From Halobacillus litoralis (GTDB taxonomy: Bacteria > Bacillota > Bacilli > Bacillales > Halobacillaceae), in NCBI RefSeq assembly GCF_020171725.1, contig NZ_JAIVAJ010000002.1, forward strand, positions 62,001 through 126,000: a stretch of 64,000 nt of DNA. The letters are read 5' to 3'. Position 1 is the first letter of the stretch, and every line of letters starts with the position of its first letter. The notes beneath the pieces were generated by a model. The model was not told the origin of the DNA, made no database searches, and saw only the letters and a program-made list of their open reading frames with translations. This document shows positions 1 through 9,264 of the stretch, piece after piece. Made by a program: the position numbers and the translations under genes.

Positions 1-69
1 AAGGCAGAGAGTGTCTCGATCCTTCCGGGTGTTCTATTGATCATCATCGGATTAATTAAGCTTACGTAG
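1..69 (+). CDS. C-terminal end of a YtaF-like membrane protein (partial)
   Basis: Frame 1 is open from the window edge to a TAG at 67-69 and gives 22 residues ending in a hydrophobic stretch (PGVLLIIIGLIKLT). The stop lies 12 bp before coaE, so the two are probably co-transcribed. In B. subtilis the gene before coaE is ytaF, encoding a sporulation-associated membrane protein with a similar hydrophobic end. The name rests mainly on position, because only the last 22 residues are visible. Confidence 0.5.
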   Translation, partial: KAESVSILPGVLLIIIGLIKLT

Positions 70-81
70 AGGAGGAATGCT

Positions 82-681
82 ATGACGACCGTCATTGGCT
101 TGACAGGTAGTATTGCTACTGGAAAAAGCACGGTTTCAAATATGTTCAAAGATCTCAACATTCCTGTAATCGATGCAGACCAACTTTCGAGGGATGTCGT
201 GAAGCCTGGAGAGCCTGCGTATCAGAAGATTGTTGAAGCTTTCGGTTCTCGAGTGCTGCAAAACGATGGCACCCTGGACAGGAAGAAGCTTGGAAGCATC
301 GTCTTTTCAGATGGAGAAAAGCGGAAAGAATTGAACGGAATCGTTCATCCTGAAGTTCGAAAAGAAATGATTCGAAGACGGGATCACTTTGTTGACGAAA
401 AATATCCAGCGGTCGTCTTGGATATTCCGTTGCTCTATGAAAGTGAGCTGACACATTACGTAGAACGGGTGCTCGTTGTATATGTGGATGAAGCGACACA
501 GCTGGAGCGCCTGACGAACCGTGATCAGTCAACCGAAGAAGAGGCGATGCAGCGTATCAAGTCTCAAATCCCTATCTCAGAAAAAGCGGACCGGGCCGAT
601 GCGGTGATTGATAACAGAGGAACAATAGAGGAAAGTTTACAGCAATTAAGAGACATACTTCACGAGTGGGAAGTCGTATAA
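82..681 (+). CDS. coaE: Dephospho-CoA kinase
   Basis: Phosphorylates the 3' hydroxyl of dephospho-CoA, the last step of coenzyme A synthesis, in the cytosol. The 199-residue length is normal. The N-terminus carries the P-loop GLTGSIATGKS (about residues 7-17), followed by the family motif VIDADQLSRDVV. DIPLLYE near residue 115 is the usual substrate-lid region, and a C-terminal VIDN motif is present. The ATG at 82 follows GGAGG at 71-75. It sits immediately after the ytaF-like gene and is closed by its own terminator. Confidence 0.97.
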   Translation: MTTVIGLTGSIATGKSTVSNMFKDLNIPVIDADQLSRDVVKPGEPAYQKIVEAFGSRVLQNDGTLDRKKLGSIVFSDGEKRKELNGIVHPEVRKEMIRRRDHFVDEKYPAVVLDIPLLYESELTHYVERVLVVYVDEATQLERLTNRDQSTEEEAMQRIKSQIPISEKADRADAVIDNRGTIEESLQQLRDILHEWEVV

Positions 682-683
682 TA

Positions 684-716
684 ACACGTCGGGTTTTTTA
701 CCGGCGTGTTTTTTTC
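684..716 (+). terminator. Rho-independent terminator after coaE
   Basis: A 9-bp stem (ACACGTCGG with CCGGCGTGT, one G-U pair) starts two bases after the coaE stop and is followed by seven Ts. It separates coaE from gapB. Confidence 0.85.
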
Positions 717-753
717 TTTTTATTCACATTCTTAATCGAAAAACCGCTTACAA

Positions 754-799
754 TGTGTTATACTATTTCTGAAAATACGAGAATAAAGTATATCATATA
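754..799 (+). promoter_or_regulatory. gapB promoter -10 with two CcpN-type operators
   Basis: TGTGTTATACT at 754-764 fits all 11 positions of the published CcpN consensus TRTGHYATAYW and contains the probable -10 TATACT (759-764). A second site, TATATCATATA at 789-799, matches 10 of 11. The -35 region upstream is weak. CcpN represses gluconeogenic genes, including gapB, during growth on glycolytic carbon; two sites 35 bp apart fit its paired-site binding. Repression itself is inferred. Confidence 0.7.
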
Positions 800-814
800 T
801 AGGGGGCTATGGTG

Positions 815-1849
815 ATGAACAAAACGAAGATTGCAATTAATGGGTTAGGAAGAATTGGTCGGATGGTATTCAGGAAGGCTGCAATGGATCCTTCTATAGA
901 GTTGATCGCGGTCAATGCCAGCTATCCGGCAGAGACCATAGCGCATATGTTGAAGTATGACAGTGTTCACGGGCGGTTCGATGGAGAAATTCGCCCTGTT
1001 GAGGACGGCATTGAAGTCAATGGACATCATGTCAAACTGTGCTCAACACGTAACCCACTAGAGTTACCGTGGGCCGACCTGGGGATTGATGTCGTCATTG
1101 AGGCGACTGGAAAGTTCAGGACTCAGGAAGAGGCTGAACTTCATATTGAAGCAGGCGCAAAGAAGGTCATCATTACAGCCCCTGGCAAAAATGTTGATGC
1201 CACCGTTGTGATGGGTGTAAACGAACAGTCTTACGTGCCGGGTGAGCACGATGTCATTTCCAATGCATCCTGTACAACCAACTGTCTGGCACCCGTTGTG
1301 AAAATACTTGAAGACCGCTTCGGGATTGAGAACGGACTGATGACGACCGTTCATGCATTCACCAATGATCAGAAGAACTTAGATAATCCGCATAAAGATC
1401 TCCGCCGTGCCAGAGGATGTACGCAATCGATCATCCCAACGTCCACCGGAGCTGCCAAAGCGCTCGGAGACGTGATTCCATCGCTTAAAGGAAAGTTGAA
1501 TGGAATGGCTTTGAGAGTTCCGACACCGAACGTATCGTTGGTCGATCTTGTGGTCGACGTGAAGAAGGATGTGACGACAGAAGAAATCAATCGCGCATTC
1601 AAGGAAGCGGCTTCGAATGATATGAGCGGGATTCTCGAGTTTAATGATGAGCCGCTTGTCTCGATCGACTACACGACATCCCCTGCATCCGCAATCATCG
1701 ACGGTCTCTCCACGCAGGTCATGGACGACCGAAAGGTGAAAGTGCTTGCTTGGTATGATAATGAATGGGGATATTCCTGCCGGGTCGTCGATCTTGCGAA
1801 ATATGTCGGACACTTTATGAACCGAGAGACGACAGCCCGCGTTTCCTGA
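815..1849 (+). CDS. gapB: Glyceraldehyde-3-phosphate dehydrogenase, gluconeogenic type
   Basis: Interconverts glyceraldehyde 3-phosphate and 1,3-bisphosphoglycerate. The N-terminal Rossmann motif INGLGRIGRMVFRKA and the catalytic motif SNASCTTNCLAPV are intact, and WYDNEWGYSCRVVDLAKYV near the end is typical. GapB rather than glycolytic GapA is inferred from three points: position between coaE and speD as in B. subtilis, the sequence style, and CcpN-type operators upstream. ATG at 815 is preferred because AGGGGG at 801-806 gives 8-nt spacing; ATG 809 is too close. NADP preference is a family expectation. Length 344 aa. Confidence 0.93.
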   Translation: MNKTKIAINGLGRIGRMVFRKAAMDPSIELIAVNASYPAETIAHMLKYDSVHGRFDGEIRPVEDGIEVNGHHVKLCSTRNPLELPWADLGIDVVIEATGKFRTQEEAELHIEAGAKKVIITAPGKNVDATVVMGVNEQSYVPGEHDVISNASCTTNCLAPVVKILEDRFGIENGLMTTVHAFTNDQKNLDNPHKDLRRARGCTQSIIPTSTGAAKALGDVIPSLKGKLNGMALRVPTPNVSLVDLVVDVKKDVTTEEINRAFKEAASNDMSGILEFNDEPLVSIDYTTSPASAIIDGLSTQVMDDRKVKVLAWYDNEWGYSCRVVDLAKYVGHFMNRETTARVS

Positions 1850-1932
1850 CTAGCCATATAGACCGTTGTATCCTATAATGAACATTGCAGGTAAAGTGTT
1901 AGAAAAGCTTCACGAAATGGAACAAATAAACC

Positions 1933-1961
1933 TTGCAATGTCGGGTTAAACCGTATATACT
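1933..1961 (+). promoter_or_regulatory. Sigma-A promoter of speD
   Basis: TTGCAA at 1933-1938, a 17-bp spacer, then TATACT at 1956-1961. Transcription should start near 1968, giving a leader of about 130 nt before speD. This lets speD be expressed apart from gapB. Confidence 0.75.
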
Positions 1962-2008
1962 TCTTTTTGAACTTCTGAATTCCTAGATATTTCATGTCTA
2001 CTCCAAGG

Positions 2009-2052
2009 GTTAGGACCTCTCAGGACTAACTTTCCCCCATGGTAGTTCATGG
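2009..2052 (+). promoter_or_regulatory. Two-hairpin leader upstream of speD
   Basis: Inside the predicted speD 5' UTR are two neighbouring hairpins. The first pairs GTTAG (2009-2013) with CTAAC (2026-2030), with CCT/AGG inside it. The second pairs CCATG (2037-2041) with CATGG (2048-2052). There is no U-tract, so they are not simple terminators. A role in polyamine- or SAM-dependent control is possible but is inference. Confidence 0.45.
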
Positions 2053-2100
2053 CAGTGGTTTAGAAGAAAAAGAAGTTATTGTATAAAGGGGGATCCTAAA

Positions 2101-2478
2101 ATGGATACAATGGGAAGACATGTAATTGCTGAATTATGGGATTGTAATGAAGAGAAACTGAATGATATGTCGTATATAGAACAAGTTTTCGTAGATGCTG
2201 CTTTAAAAGCTGGAGCTGAAGTGCGCGAGGTAGCTTTTCACAAGTTTGCTCCGCACGGTGTCAGTGGAGTCGTCATCATTTCGGAATCACACTTGACGAT
2301 TCACAGTTTTCCTGAGCACAAGTATGCAAGTATCGATGTCTATACTTGCGGGGATCGCATCGATCCAAACGTTGCCGCACATTTCATCGTAGAAGCGTTG
2401 GAAGCAGGAAAGAACGAGACGGTAGAAGTACCAAGAGGTATGGGACCTGTCGAAGTTCAGCAGTCACGCGCTCTTTAA
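2101..2478 (+). CDS. speD: S-adenosylmethionine decarboxylase proenzyme
   Basis: Makes decarboxylated SAM, the aminopropyl donor for spermidine synthesis. The 125-residue protein is the short Gram-positive class. It begins [15 protein letters not shown] and contains [19 protein letters not shown]: in this family self-cleavage occurs at the Glu-Ser bond and the Ser becomes the pyruvoyl cofactor. The ending RGMGPVEV is also conserved. GGGGGATCC precedes the ATG. It has its own promoter and leader, and a strong terminator follows. Confidence 0.96.
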   Translation: MDTMGRHVIAELWDCNEEKLNDMSYIEQVFVDAALKAGAEVREVAFHKFAPHGVSGVVIISESHLTIHSFPEHKYASIDVYTCGDRIDPNVAAHFIVEALEAGKNETVEVPRGMGPVEVQQSRAL

Positions 2479-2485
2479 GAATGGT

Positions 2486-2523
2486 AAAGCCACACAGCCC
2501 GCTTAACAGCTGTGTGGCTTTTC
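2486..2523 (+). terminator. Terminator after speD
   Basis: A 13-bp perfect stem (AAAGCCACACAGC with its complement at 2509-2521) and a 10-nt loop, followed by a T-rich tract. Confidence 0.92.
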
Positions 2524-2649
2524 TTTTCCATTGGAACCGTGTTTTCTCCCGGCTTTTCGCTTCATCCTGGGGCTGCCTTTCCCTCTTTCTTAAAAACGTG
2601 TTAAAATAAAGATAGAATATGTCGAAACGTAAGGAAAGGGATTGAGGAT

Positions 2650-3021
2650 TTGAAGGCATTTATCTCGAAGTACTTGAGTAATCATTCAGAAACAGATGAA
2701 AAGCACAAGGATAGTCAGCTGGTCACACACTATTACAAAGCGAAGCACGGCGATATCTTTCAAGGTGTGGAGGGGTTATTTGATCCTTCGAATATCGTAG
2801 CAGCCTCCAAAGAGCGAGGCGAAATTACGGTTCGTTATAAGGGGAAGAGGCGTGCTTTCGTTGTAGCGACCGTCATTATGGTACGCCCGTTCAGAACGGC
2901 TGTAGACTTCTCTGTCACGACTGATTCAGGGGGTCCTGTTGATTTCGGATACAGCCGTAACTTGATCATAGATTTTTACAAACAACTAGACAGTGAGTTT
3001 ACCGTTATCGACCCCGACTGA
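2650..3021 (+). CDS. Conserved small cytosolic protein of unknown function
   Basis: A 123-residue soluble protein with no signal peptide or membrane segment. The central part (YRYKGKRRAFVVATVIMVRPF-like, about residues 60-80) is basic and beta-rich; the end is acidic. I do not recognise a catalytic motif. The start is probably TTG at 2650, with AAGGAAAGGG just upstream. It lies between speD and nrdR, where related bacilli often have an uncharacterised protein of this size. Coding is supported by the ribosome site and tight packing with nrdR; no function is assigned. Confidence 0.75.
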   Translation: MKAFISKYLSNHSETDEKHKDSQLVTHYYKAKHGDIFQGVEGLFDPSNIVAASKERGEITVRYKGKRRAFVVATVIMVRPFRTAVDFSVTTDSGGPVDFGYSRNLIIDFYKQLDSEFTVIDPD

Positions 3022-3061
3022 TCGATAGATGAAATTGAACACGACGTGGAGTTGATCAAAG

Positions 3062-3526
3062 TTGAAATGTCCAAATTGCCACTATAAAAGTACAAAAGTG
3101 CTTGATTCAAGGCCGATTGAAGAAGGTCAGGCCATCCGCAGACGCCGTGAGTGCGAACAGTGTGAGTTCCGGTTCACTACTTTTGAACGGATTGAAGAAG
3201 TGCCTCTTATCGTAGTGAAGAAGGAAGGTACGCGCGAAGAATTCAGCCGTGAAAAGTTGATGCGCGGACTTATACGCGCCTGCGAAAAACGCCCCGTTGC
3301 GGTGGAAGAGTTAGAACATGTAACCATTGATATCGAGCGTGAGCTCAGGAATCGCGGAGTTTCTGAAGTGATGAGTAAAGATATTGGAGAAATGGTGATG
3401 CAGCGTTTATCTGATATCGACGAAGTAGCCTATGTTCGTTTTGCATCTGTTTATCGACAATTCAAGGATATAAATGTCTTTATCGACGAATTGAAGGATT
3501 TAATTAAACAGGAAGATGAGGAGTGA
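3062..3526 (+). CDS. nrdR: Transcriptional repressor NrdR of ribonucleotide reductase genes
   Basis: The N-terminal zinc ribbon has Cys pairs at residues 3/6 and 31/34 (CPNC and CEQC) around RRRRE. An ATP-cone domain covers about residues 46-136. The protein is 154 aa, the family norm. NrdR senses ATP/dATP and binds NrdR boxes before nrd operons; no nrd gene is in the window. It starts at TTG 3062, giving MKCPNC as in homologues. It leads into dnaB-dnaI, a common Firmicute arrangement. Confidence 0.95.
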   Translation: MKCPNCHYKSTKVLDSRPIEEGQAIRRRRECEQCEFRFTTFERIEEVPLIVVKKEGTREEFSREKLMRGLIRACEKRPVAVEELEHVTIDIERELRNRGVSEVMSKDIGEMVMQRLSDIDEVAYVRFASVYRQFKDINVFIDELKDLIKQEDEE

Positions 3527-3645
3527 GCCTTGGCGTTGGCTCATTTTCTTTTTTCCTGCCGTTACGAAGGTGTTAAGCAGCATCTTAGAAGGGGTTCTGC
3601 TTAACGTCTTCGTTCGTAAAGAAGCGAAGTGTGGAGGTGTATGGG

Positions 3646-4989
3646 ATGAATTCATCCATCGGTAAACTTTTACCCGTAGACGGGTTTAAGCTTATGAAAC
3701 GTGGTGAAAGCCCTAAAGGAACGGAAAGAGCGATGACCCATTTGTACCAGCCGATAATCGGAAGGCTGGCTGTGGCGCTATACCAAACGTTAGTCTCGGA
3801 ATTTGAAATCAACGGAAGTGAAACGGCTCAAACCCATCATACCTTGATGTCTTATTTGTCGGCTCCACTTGATCAAATCTATGAAGCTCGTAAGTATTTG
3901 GAAGCAATCGGACTGATTCAGACGTATCAAACGAACGACGCGAATGCTCAACGAGAATATTTTTATATCTTGAACCCTCCCTTTTCACCGGAAGAATTTT
4001 TCCGGGATAACATGCTGTCCCTTCTTCTTTACCATGAAATTGGAGAGAATAAATACAAACAATTGAAATCCAGGCTCGTGCGCCCTGAGTTATCATTGGA
4101 AGGGTTCGATGAAGTGACAGCAAGCTTTGACGAAGTGTTCCATGCCATCACGACGAATGGACCGGTGTCGGTGAGTGAACCGAAAGCAGAAGGCAGCCAA
4201 GCGGGGCCGGCTTACCTGGACAATCGGGTGGACTTCGAATGGTTGAGTCAGTCATTAAAGGATAAAATGTATGTGAGTGAACGGATTCTTACAGGCGCTA
4301 ACAAACGGATCATTTCCCAATTAGCTTCTCTATACAACCTTTCCTCTCTGGAACTTGAGAAAGCTGTAACGTGGGCACTGGATGAAAACCACCAGCTGAT
4401 CATCGAAGAGCTGAAGACGGCTTGTCATGACTTTATGAAAGAAAAGCCGACAGCGAAGAAGGATCATCAATTGGATTTGAGAGATAAGGTCCAAGTTGAA
4501 TCCAGTGACGAGAACAAGAGTAAGCGGGACCAGCTTGCCGAGCGCTTTGAACAAATTTCCCCGCGTGAACTTTTAGAAGATTTATCGCGGGGGAACCATG
4601 CCGCCGATCAAGATTTAAAAGTCGTGCGCGATATTATGACGGAACAAGGGTTGTCCCCAGGTGTCATGAACGTATTGATTCATTATGTCATGCTGCGAAC
4701 GGATAAGAAGCTCTCCAAGCCATACGTCGAGAAGATCGCCAGTCACTGGGCGCGTAAAAATGTCCAAACGGTTCATCAGGCGATGAGTCTGGCAACAGCA
4801 GAGCACCAGAAGTATCAGCAGTGGGGTCAGCAGAAAACATTCCAGCGAAAGAATACCAAAGAAGAGGTTATTCCGGATTGGTTCTACAAACAGAAGAAAC
4901 GAAATCAGACCCCTACAGGAGACGAGTCGGTGGATACGAATGAACTAGCCGAACAGTTGAAACAGCTGACGAACCGAGGGAATTCATAA
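3646..4989 (+). CDS. dnaB: Replication initiation and membrane attachment protein DnaB
   Basis: Firmicute DnaB (not the helicase) works with DnaD and DnaI to load the replicative helicase DnaC at oriC and at restart sites. The 447-aa product has an N-terminal winged-helix-like region and C-terminal DnaB/DnaD repeats (about residues 300-390, with HYVMLRTDKKLSKPYVEKIASHW). ATG 3646 is preferred over GTG 3631 because GGAGG at 3633-3637 then sits 8 nt upstream. dnaI follows after 21 bp and is probably co-transcribed. Confidence 0.95.
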   Translation: MNSSIGKLLPVDGFKLMKRGESPKGTERAMTHLYQPIIGRLAVALYQTLVSEFEINGSETAQTHHTLMSYLSAPLDQIYEARKYLEAIGLIQTYQTNDANAQREYFYILNPPFSPEEFFRDNMLSLLLYHEIGENKYKQLKSRLVRPELSLEGFDEVTASFDEVFHAITTNGPVSVSEPKAEGSQAGPAYLDNRVDFEWLSQSLKDKMYVSERILTGANKRIISQLASLYNLSSLELEKAVTWALDENHQLIIEELKTACHDFMKEKPTAKKDHQLDLRDKVQVESSDENKSKRDQLAERFEQISPRELLEDLSRGNHAADQDLKVVRDIMTEQGLSPGVMNVLIHYVMLRTDKKLSKPYVEKIASHWARKNVQTVHQAMSLATAEHQKYQQWGQQKTFQRKNTKEEVIPDWFYKQKKRNQTPTGDESVDTNELAEQLKQLTNRGNS

Positions 4990-5010
4990 ATGAGAGAGTG
5001 AGGTGCCGGA

Positions 5011-5943
5011 ATGGAGCCGATCCAACGATCCTTACAGAAGTGGATGAAAGATAATAAGCAATTTCAAAAGAGAATGAATCATATGCAGGAAGAAGTGCTG
5101 CATTCACCCGAAGTGCAGCAACTCAAAGAAAAGCACCCGGACTTGACGGATGAAGCTCTTAAGAAACATCTGATTAAACTATATGAGTATCAATCCCAAT
5201 CGAAAAACTGTGAGAAGTGTCCTTCAAGAGAAGGCTGTATCAATATGTTGAAAGGCTACGTCCCTCGCCTTGAAGTGGAGGACCAGGAAATCAAGCTTGC
5301 CTATGACAAATGTGTGAGACAGAAAAAATATGAACAGCAGGAAAAACAGCAGTCCTTGATCAAGAGTCTCCACATTCCAAGGGAGACTTTAGAAGCGACA
5401 CTCGACCGGATCGATCCTCACGATCCTGCGCGTGGGCAGGCAGTGAAAGAGACTCTTCAGTATATTCGAAATTTGGGAGACGAACTTCCTCCTAAAGGCT
5501 TGTACTTCCACGGCCCATTCGGTGTAGGGAAGACCTTTTTCCTCGGAGCGATTGCCAATGAACTAAGTGAAAAAGGCATTCCTTCGATGCTCATTTACAT
5601 GCCGGAGTTCGTCCGTGAGATCAAGAATTCAATCAAAGATGATTCGATGAGTGAGAAAATCCAGGCATTCAAGGAAACGCCCGTTTTGATGCTGGATGAT
5701 ATCGGAGCAGAATCACAGTCTGCATGGTTCAGAGACGAGATCCTCGGTTCGATTCTGCAGTACCGTATGATGGAACGTCTGCCCGTTTTCTTCAGCTCGA
5801 ACTACAGTCTCGATGATTTGGAAAAAGTCATGATGACGAGCAACCGGGGCGACGTTGAAAAAGTGAAAGCTCAGCGCATAACCGAACGGATTCGGCAGCT
5901 CAGCACCACAGTGGTCGTAAATGGCGAAAACCGCCGTTCATAA
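5011..5943 (+). CDS. dnaI: Primosomal protein DnaI, helicase loader
   Basis: AAA+ ATPase that loads the replicative helicase. The N-terminal part (about residues 60-95) has a Cys cluster (CEKCPSREGC) matching the zinc-binding helicase-interaction domain. Walker A is GPFGVGKT (about residue 169), Walker B is VLMLDDIGAES, and an SSN sensor follows. Length 310 aa is normal. It follows dnaB directly and is ended by a strong hairpin. Confidence 0.96.
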   Translation: MEPIQRSLQKWMKDNKQFQKRMNHMQEEVLHSPEVQQLKEKHPDLTDEALKKHLIKLYEYQSQSKNCEKCPSREGCINMLKGYVPRLEVEDQEIKLAYDKCVRQKKYEQQEKQQSLIKSLHIPRETLEATLDRIDPHDPARGQAVKETLQYIRNLGDELPPKGLYFHGPFGVGKTFFLGAIANELSEKGIPSMLIYMPEFVREIKNSIKDDSMSEKIQAFKETPVLMLDDIGAESQSAWFRDEILGSILQYRMMERLPVFFSSNYSLDDLEKVMMTSNRGDVEKVKAQRITERIRQLSTTVVVNGENRRS

Positions 5944-5958
5944 CATCATATTTTTCGC

Positions 5959-6000
5959 GAAAAGCTTTCTTCGTCACGCCAACGACGAAGAAAGCTTTTA
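5959..6000 (+). terminator. Terminator after dnaI
   Basis: A roughly 15-bp stem (AAAGCTTTCTTCGTC with GACGAAGAAAGCTTT) and a short loop, 18 nt past the dnaI stop. The T-tract is short (TTTTATTATT). Confidence 0.75.
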
Positions 6001-6137
6001 TTATTGAAGGGAGAATAGCATGAACACCAATTTCTTCACATAAATATAAGATGGATAGACAACCTTATACCTATTTAAGAGAAGACTTTTCATATAAACA
6101 AACACCGGTAGGAAAGTTGGGATGGGGAGGAATCTTG

Positions 6138-6941
6138 GTGGTATTCATACATTTTTCTAAAAAATACGAAGCGCACTTCTTCTACAAGATTGTGGTGCGC
6201 GAACACAAACGGTGGTTATTGAATGACAGCGGGTTGGATGTGTTTCTTGATGATGAGAACGTATGTGAAAAAACGTACGATGAAATTTTCCAAGCGTTCA
6301 GAGAGCTGATCCTTGCCCGCAAATGGCTCGGCTGGGTGGAAGGGATACTGAAGCACCGTTACTACTTCTCGGATCAGGAGGAAGTGGAGCGCATCTTGGA
6401 GATCAGCCGGGACTTTGAGGATGAGGAACCTTCCGGGCTCTCCTTGCCGCCTGTTTATGATGCGCTTGATCGAACGTTAAGAAGCGAAGTAAAAGGCTGT
6501 GCGTATGTGTCCTTCGATGAGCTGGCTGTCGCCTGTCTTGAGTCGGTTCATGAACAACTGATTGACTATACCGGGTTCTTAATTGACGAGTACAAACAGG
6601 AAGAGGCGTACCAGCTTCTGCTGCACTCGTGGAGGGAGCGTGTTCATTACAGAGACACGGGAGTCCAGCGCCTCCATCTGCTCGATGAAGGAGAATGGGT
6701 GTATTTCCATGACGAAGGCAATCCGATCAGTTCATCTGAGACCGACCTCTATCTGAAGCAGTATCCGGATGAGTCCGTTCGGGGTCTGCCGGAGAACTGG
6801 AGTGTCACGCCTGCCCTCGTCCATGCCCCGAATGAGCTCATCATTTACACCGATCAGCAGGGAGGTTCAACCTTCCTACTGCTGCAAAATATCTTTGAAG
6901 AAAAAGTGATTTGGAAAAGAGTTGCTGAATTTCCTTTTTAA
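6138..6941 (+). CDS. ytxC: YtxC-family sporulation-associated protein
   Basis: About 267 aa, soluble, acidic and rich in aromatic residues, with no catalytic motif that I recognise. The call rests on position (after dnaI and before thrS, as in B. subtilis) and general sequence style. The open frame extends back to ATG 6051, but that codon has no ribosome site. GTG 6138 (or TTG 6135) lies just after GGGGAGG at 6124-6130 and gives a start MVFIHFSKKYEAHFFYK. I prefer GTG 6138; the upstream residues remain possible. Confidence 0.7.
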   Translation: MVFIHFSKKYEAHFFYKIVVREHKRWLLNDSGLDVFLDDENVCEKTYDEIFQAFRELILARKWLGWVEGILKHRYYFSDQEEVERILEISRDFEDEEPSGLSLPPVYDALDRTLRSEVKGCAYVSFDELAVACLESVHEQLIDYTGFLIDEYKQEEAYQLLLHSWRERVHYRDTGVQRLHLLDEGEWVYFHDEGNPISSSETDLYLKQYPDESVRGLPENWSVTPALVHAPNELIIYTDQQGGSTFLLLQNIFEEKVIWKRVAEFPF

Positions 6942-6947
6942 AATGTC

Positions 6948-6977
6948 TTGATTTCATGTCCGCCTCTCGGATATAAT
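6948..6977 (+). promoter_or_regulatory. Sigma-A promoter of the thrS leader
   Basis: TTGATT at 6948-6953, an 18-bp spacer, and a perfect TATAAT at 6972-6977. It starts just after the ytxC stop and drives the T-box leader. Confidence 0.8.
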
Positions 6978-6984
6978 ATGTACA

Positions 6985-7251
6985 TACAAAATTATAATGG
7001 CTTGGATAAGGACATGAGCATAGAGTTACGCATGGTTAGAGAAGGGAGTCACCGGCTGAAAGCTCCCCGATGTTGTCTCGTATGTTTACCACCTTGGAGC
7101 CCTGTTCGTGAACGGTTGACTAGTAATGAACAGCGTCCGGTCCGCGTTAAGGATGAATAAAGCCGTACAATCCGTGCGGGAACTTTGGGTGGAACCACGT
7201 GTGAATACGCTCGTCCCTTAGCAGTTAATGCTGAGGGGCGGGCGTTTTTTA
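6985..7251 (+). promoter_or_regulatory. T-box leader of thrS (tRNA-Thr responsive)
   Basis: The leader contains the core T-box GGGTGGAACCACG (about 7188-7200) and an upstream AGAGAAGGGAG...GGCTGAAAG arm typical of stem I. A terminator follows: ACGCTCGTCCC paired with GGGGCGGGCGT (about 7207-7245), then Ts. Uncharged tRNA is expected to stabilise the antiterminator and allow thrS expression. A threonine specifier is plausible at ACC 7088-7090, but I did not fold the whole leader. Confidence 0.9.
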
Positions 7252-7277
7252 TATTATTTAAAAAGGAGTGTTACAAA

Positions 7278-9224
7278 ATGGCGAATGCGATTCAAATCAC
7301 TTTTCCAGACGGCAATACAAAGGAATTTGATCGGGGGACGACAGGAGAAGAGATTGCTCATTCCATCTCTCCAGGCTTGAAGAAGCAGTCACTTGCGATC
7401 AAGTTGGATGGTGAACCATACGACTTGCGACGCCCGATTGAGAACGACGGGGCGATTGAAATTTTGACATATAAAAATGCTGAGGGACTTGAGGTGCTGC
7501 GCCACTCATCCGCTCACTTGATGGCTCAGGCAATCAAACGACTTTACGGAGAGGTGAAGTTCGGTGTTGGTCCTGTCATTGAGAACGGGTTCTATTACGA
7601 CATTGATATGGAACAGTCGCTGACACCGGAAGACCTTCCTAAGATTGAAAAAGAAATGCAGCGAATCGTTGATGAGAACTTGGAGATTCAACGTATTGAA
7701 GTTTCCCGTGAGGAAGCGAAAGAGAAATTCCGTGAAATCGGGGATGACTTGAAACTTGAGCTGATCGATGATATTCCGGAAGGCGAGCAAGTAACCCTTT
7801 ATCAGCAAGGTGAGTTCTTCGACCTTTGCCGTGGGGTACACGTTCCGCAAACAAGTAAAATCAAGATCTTCAAGCTGCTCAGCATTTCTGGTGCTTACTG
7901 GCGCGGAGACAGTGATAACAAAATGCTTCAACGTATTTACGGTACAGCGTTTGAGAAGAAAGCGGACCTTGAAGAGTACCTTCACATGCTTGAGGAAGCG
8001 AAAGAGCGCGACCACCGTAAACTTGGTAAAGAGCTTGAGATCTTCACTGTTAACCAGAAGGTCGGTCAGGGACTTCCTCTATGGCTGCCGAAGGGTGCGA
8101 CGATCCGTCGTACAATCGAGCGTTACATCGTTGATACAGAGGAGCGCCTGGGGTATGACCACGTGTACACGCCTGTACTAGGTAACGTGGATCTCTATAA
8201 GACAAGTGGACACTGGGATCACTATCAAGATGACATGTTCCCGACTATGGAAATGGATAATGAAGACCTGGTTCTTCGTCCGATGAACTGCCCACACCAT
8301 ATGATGGTCTACAAAAACCAATTCTACAGCTACCGTAACTTGCCGGTACGTATCGCTGAGCTTGGTACGATGCACCGACACGAAATGTCCGGAGCTCTTG
8401 CCGGCCTGCAGCGTGTTCGTGCTATGACATTGAATGATGCTCACATTTTCGCTCGTCCTGATCAGTTGAAGGATGAGTTCAAGCGTGTTGTTAACCTCGT
8501 TCAGCGCGTCTACAAAGACTTCGGCTTGAACGATTACTACTTCCGCCTATCTTATCGCGATCCTGCTGATAAAGAGAAGTACGTGGATAACGATGAAATG
8601 TGGAACAAAGCTCAGGCGATGCTGAAAGAGACAATGGAAGAAATGGAGCTTGAATACGTTGAGGCAGAAGGGGAAGCAGCTTTCTACGGTCCGAAGCTTG
8701 ATGTTCAAGTGAAGACGGCTCTAGGAAAAGACGAGACGCTTTCCACTGTTCAACTGGACTTCCACCTCCCAGAGCGCTTCGATCTGACATACGTCGGAGA
8801 AGACGGAAACGATCACCGCCCGGTTGTCATCCACCGTGGAGTGGTGTCGACAATGGAACGCTTTGTTGCCTTCCTGATTGAAGAATACAAAGGGGCCTTC
8901 CCGACATGGTTATCTCCTGTACAGGCGAAGATCATTCCGGTTTCCGTAGAAGCTCACCTGGACTATGCGAAGAAACTCGAAGACGAACTTCGTGAAGCGG
9001 GAATCCGTGTGGAACTCGATGATCGTAATGAGAAAATCGGATACAAGATCCGTGAAGCTCAAATGCAGAAGGTACCATTCCAGCTGGTTGTCGGTGACCA
9101 GGAAATCGAAAACGACGCTGTGAATGTCCGTCGCTACGGGGAGCAGGATTCAGAGACGAAGCCTGTTGCCACATTCAAAGAAGAAATCCGAAACGAAATC
9201 GATCAGAAGCTTCTTCGGAAGTAA
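7278..9224 (+). CDS. thrS: Threonine--tRNA ligase
   Basis: Class II synthetase of 648 aa. Domain order: TGS (residues 1-62, FPDGNTKEF), editing domain with HSSAH and a downstream zinc-binding-like C-R-G-V-H motif, then the catalytic core ([32 protein letters not shown]) and C-terminal anticodon-binding domain ([15 protein letters not shown]). ATG 7278 follows AAAAGGAGTG. The upstream open frame from 7185 runs through the T-box and is not coding. A terminator follows. Confidence 0.98.
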   Translation: MANAIQITFPDGNTKEFDRGTTGEEIAHSISPGLKKQSLAIKLDGEPYDLRRPIENDGAIEILTYKNAEGLEVLRHSSAHLMAQAIKRLYGEVKFGVGPVIENGFYYDIDMEQSLTPEDLPKIEKEMQRIVDENLEIQRIEVSREEAKEKFREIGDDLKLELIDDIPEGEQVTLYQQGEFFDLCRGVHVPQTSKIKIFKLLSISGAYWRGDSDNKMLQRIYGTAFEKKADLEEYLHMLEEAKERDHRKLGKELEIFTVNQKVGQGLPLWLPKGATIRRTIERYIVDTEERLGYDHVYTPVLGNVDLYKTSGHWDHYQDDMFPTMEMDNEDLVLRPMNCPHHMMVYKNQFYSYRNLPVRIAELGTMHRHEMSGALAGLQRVRAMTLNDAHIFARPDQLKDEFKRVVNLVQRVYKDFGLNDYYFRLSYRDPADKEKYVDNDEMWNKAQAMLKETMEEMELEYVEAEGEAAFYGPKLDVQVKTALGKDETLSTVQLDFHLPERFDLTYVGEDGNDHRPVVIHRGVVSTMERFVAFLIEEYKGAFPTWLSPVQAKIIPVSVEAHLDYAKKLEDELREAGIRVELDDRNEKIGYKIREAQMQKVPFQLVVGDQEIENDAVNVRRYGEQDSETKPVATFKEEIRNEIDQKLLRK

Positions 9225-9232
9225 TGATGAAA

Positions 9233-9264
9233 CCCCGCAGACTAAGTGTCTGCGGGGATTTTGT
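9233..9264 (+). terminator. Terminator after thrS
   Basis: A 10-bp perfect GC-rich stem CCCCGCAGAC/GTCTGCGGGG with a TAAGT loop, followed by ATTTTGTTT. The next 210 bp up to the infC promoter hold no convincing gene. Confidence 0.9.

Noticed and set aside
6020..6043. ATG after GAAGGGAGAA that reads seven codons to a stop before ytxC
   Set aside because: A good ribosome site but a very short frame. I cannot tell if it is a leader peptide or the remnant of an earlier ytxC start, so it is not listed as a gene.
6948..7160. 70-codon frame before thrS
   Set aside because: It coincides with the promoter and T-box leader, and no ribosome site is present.
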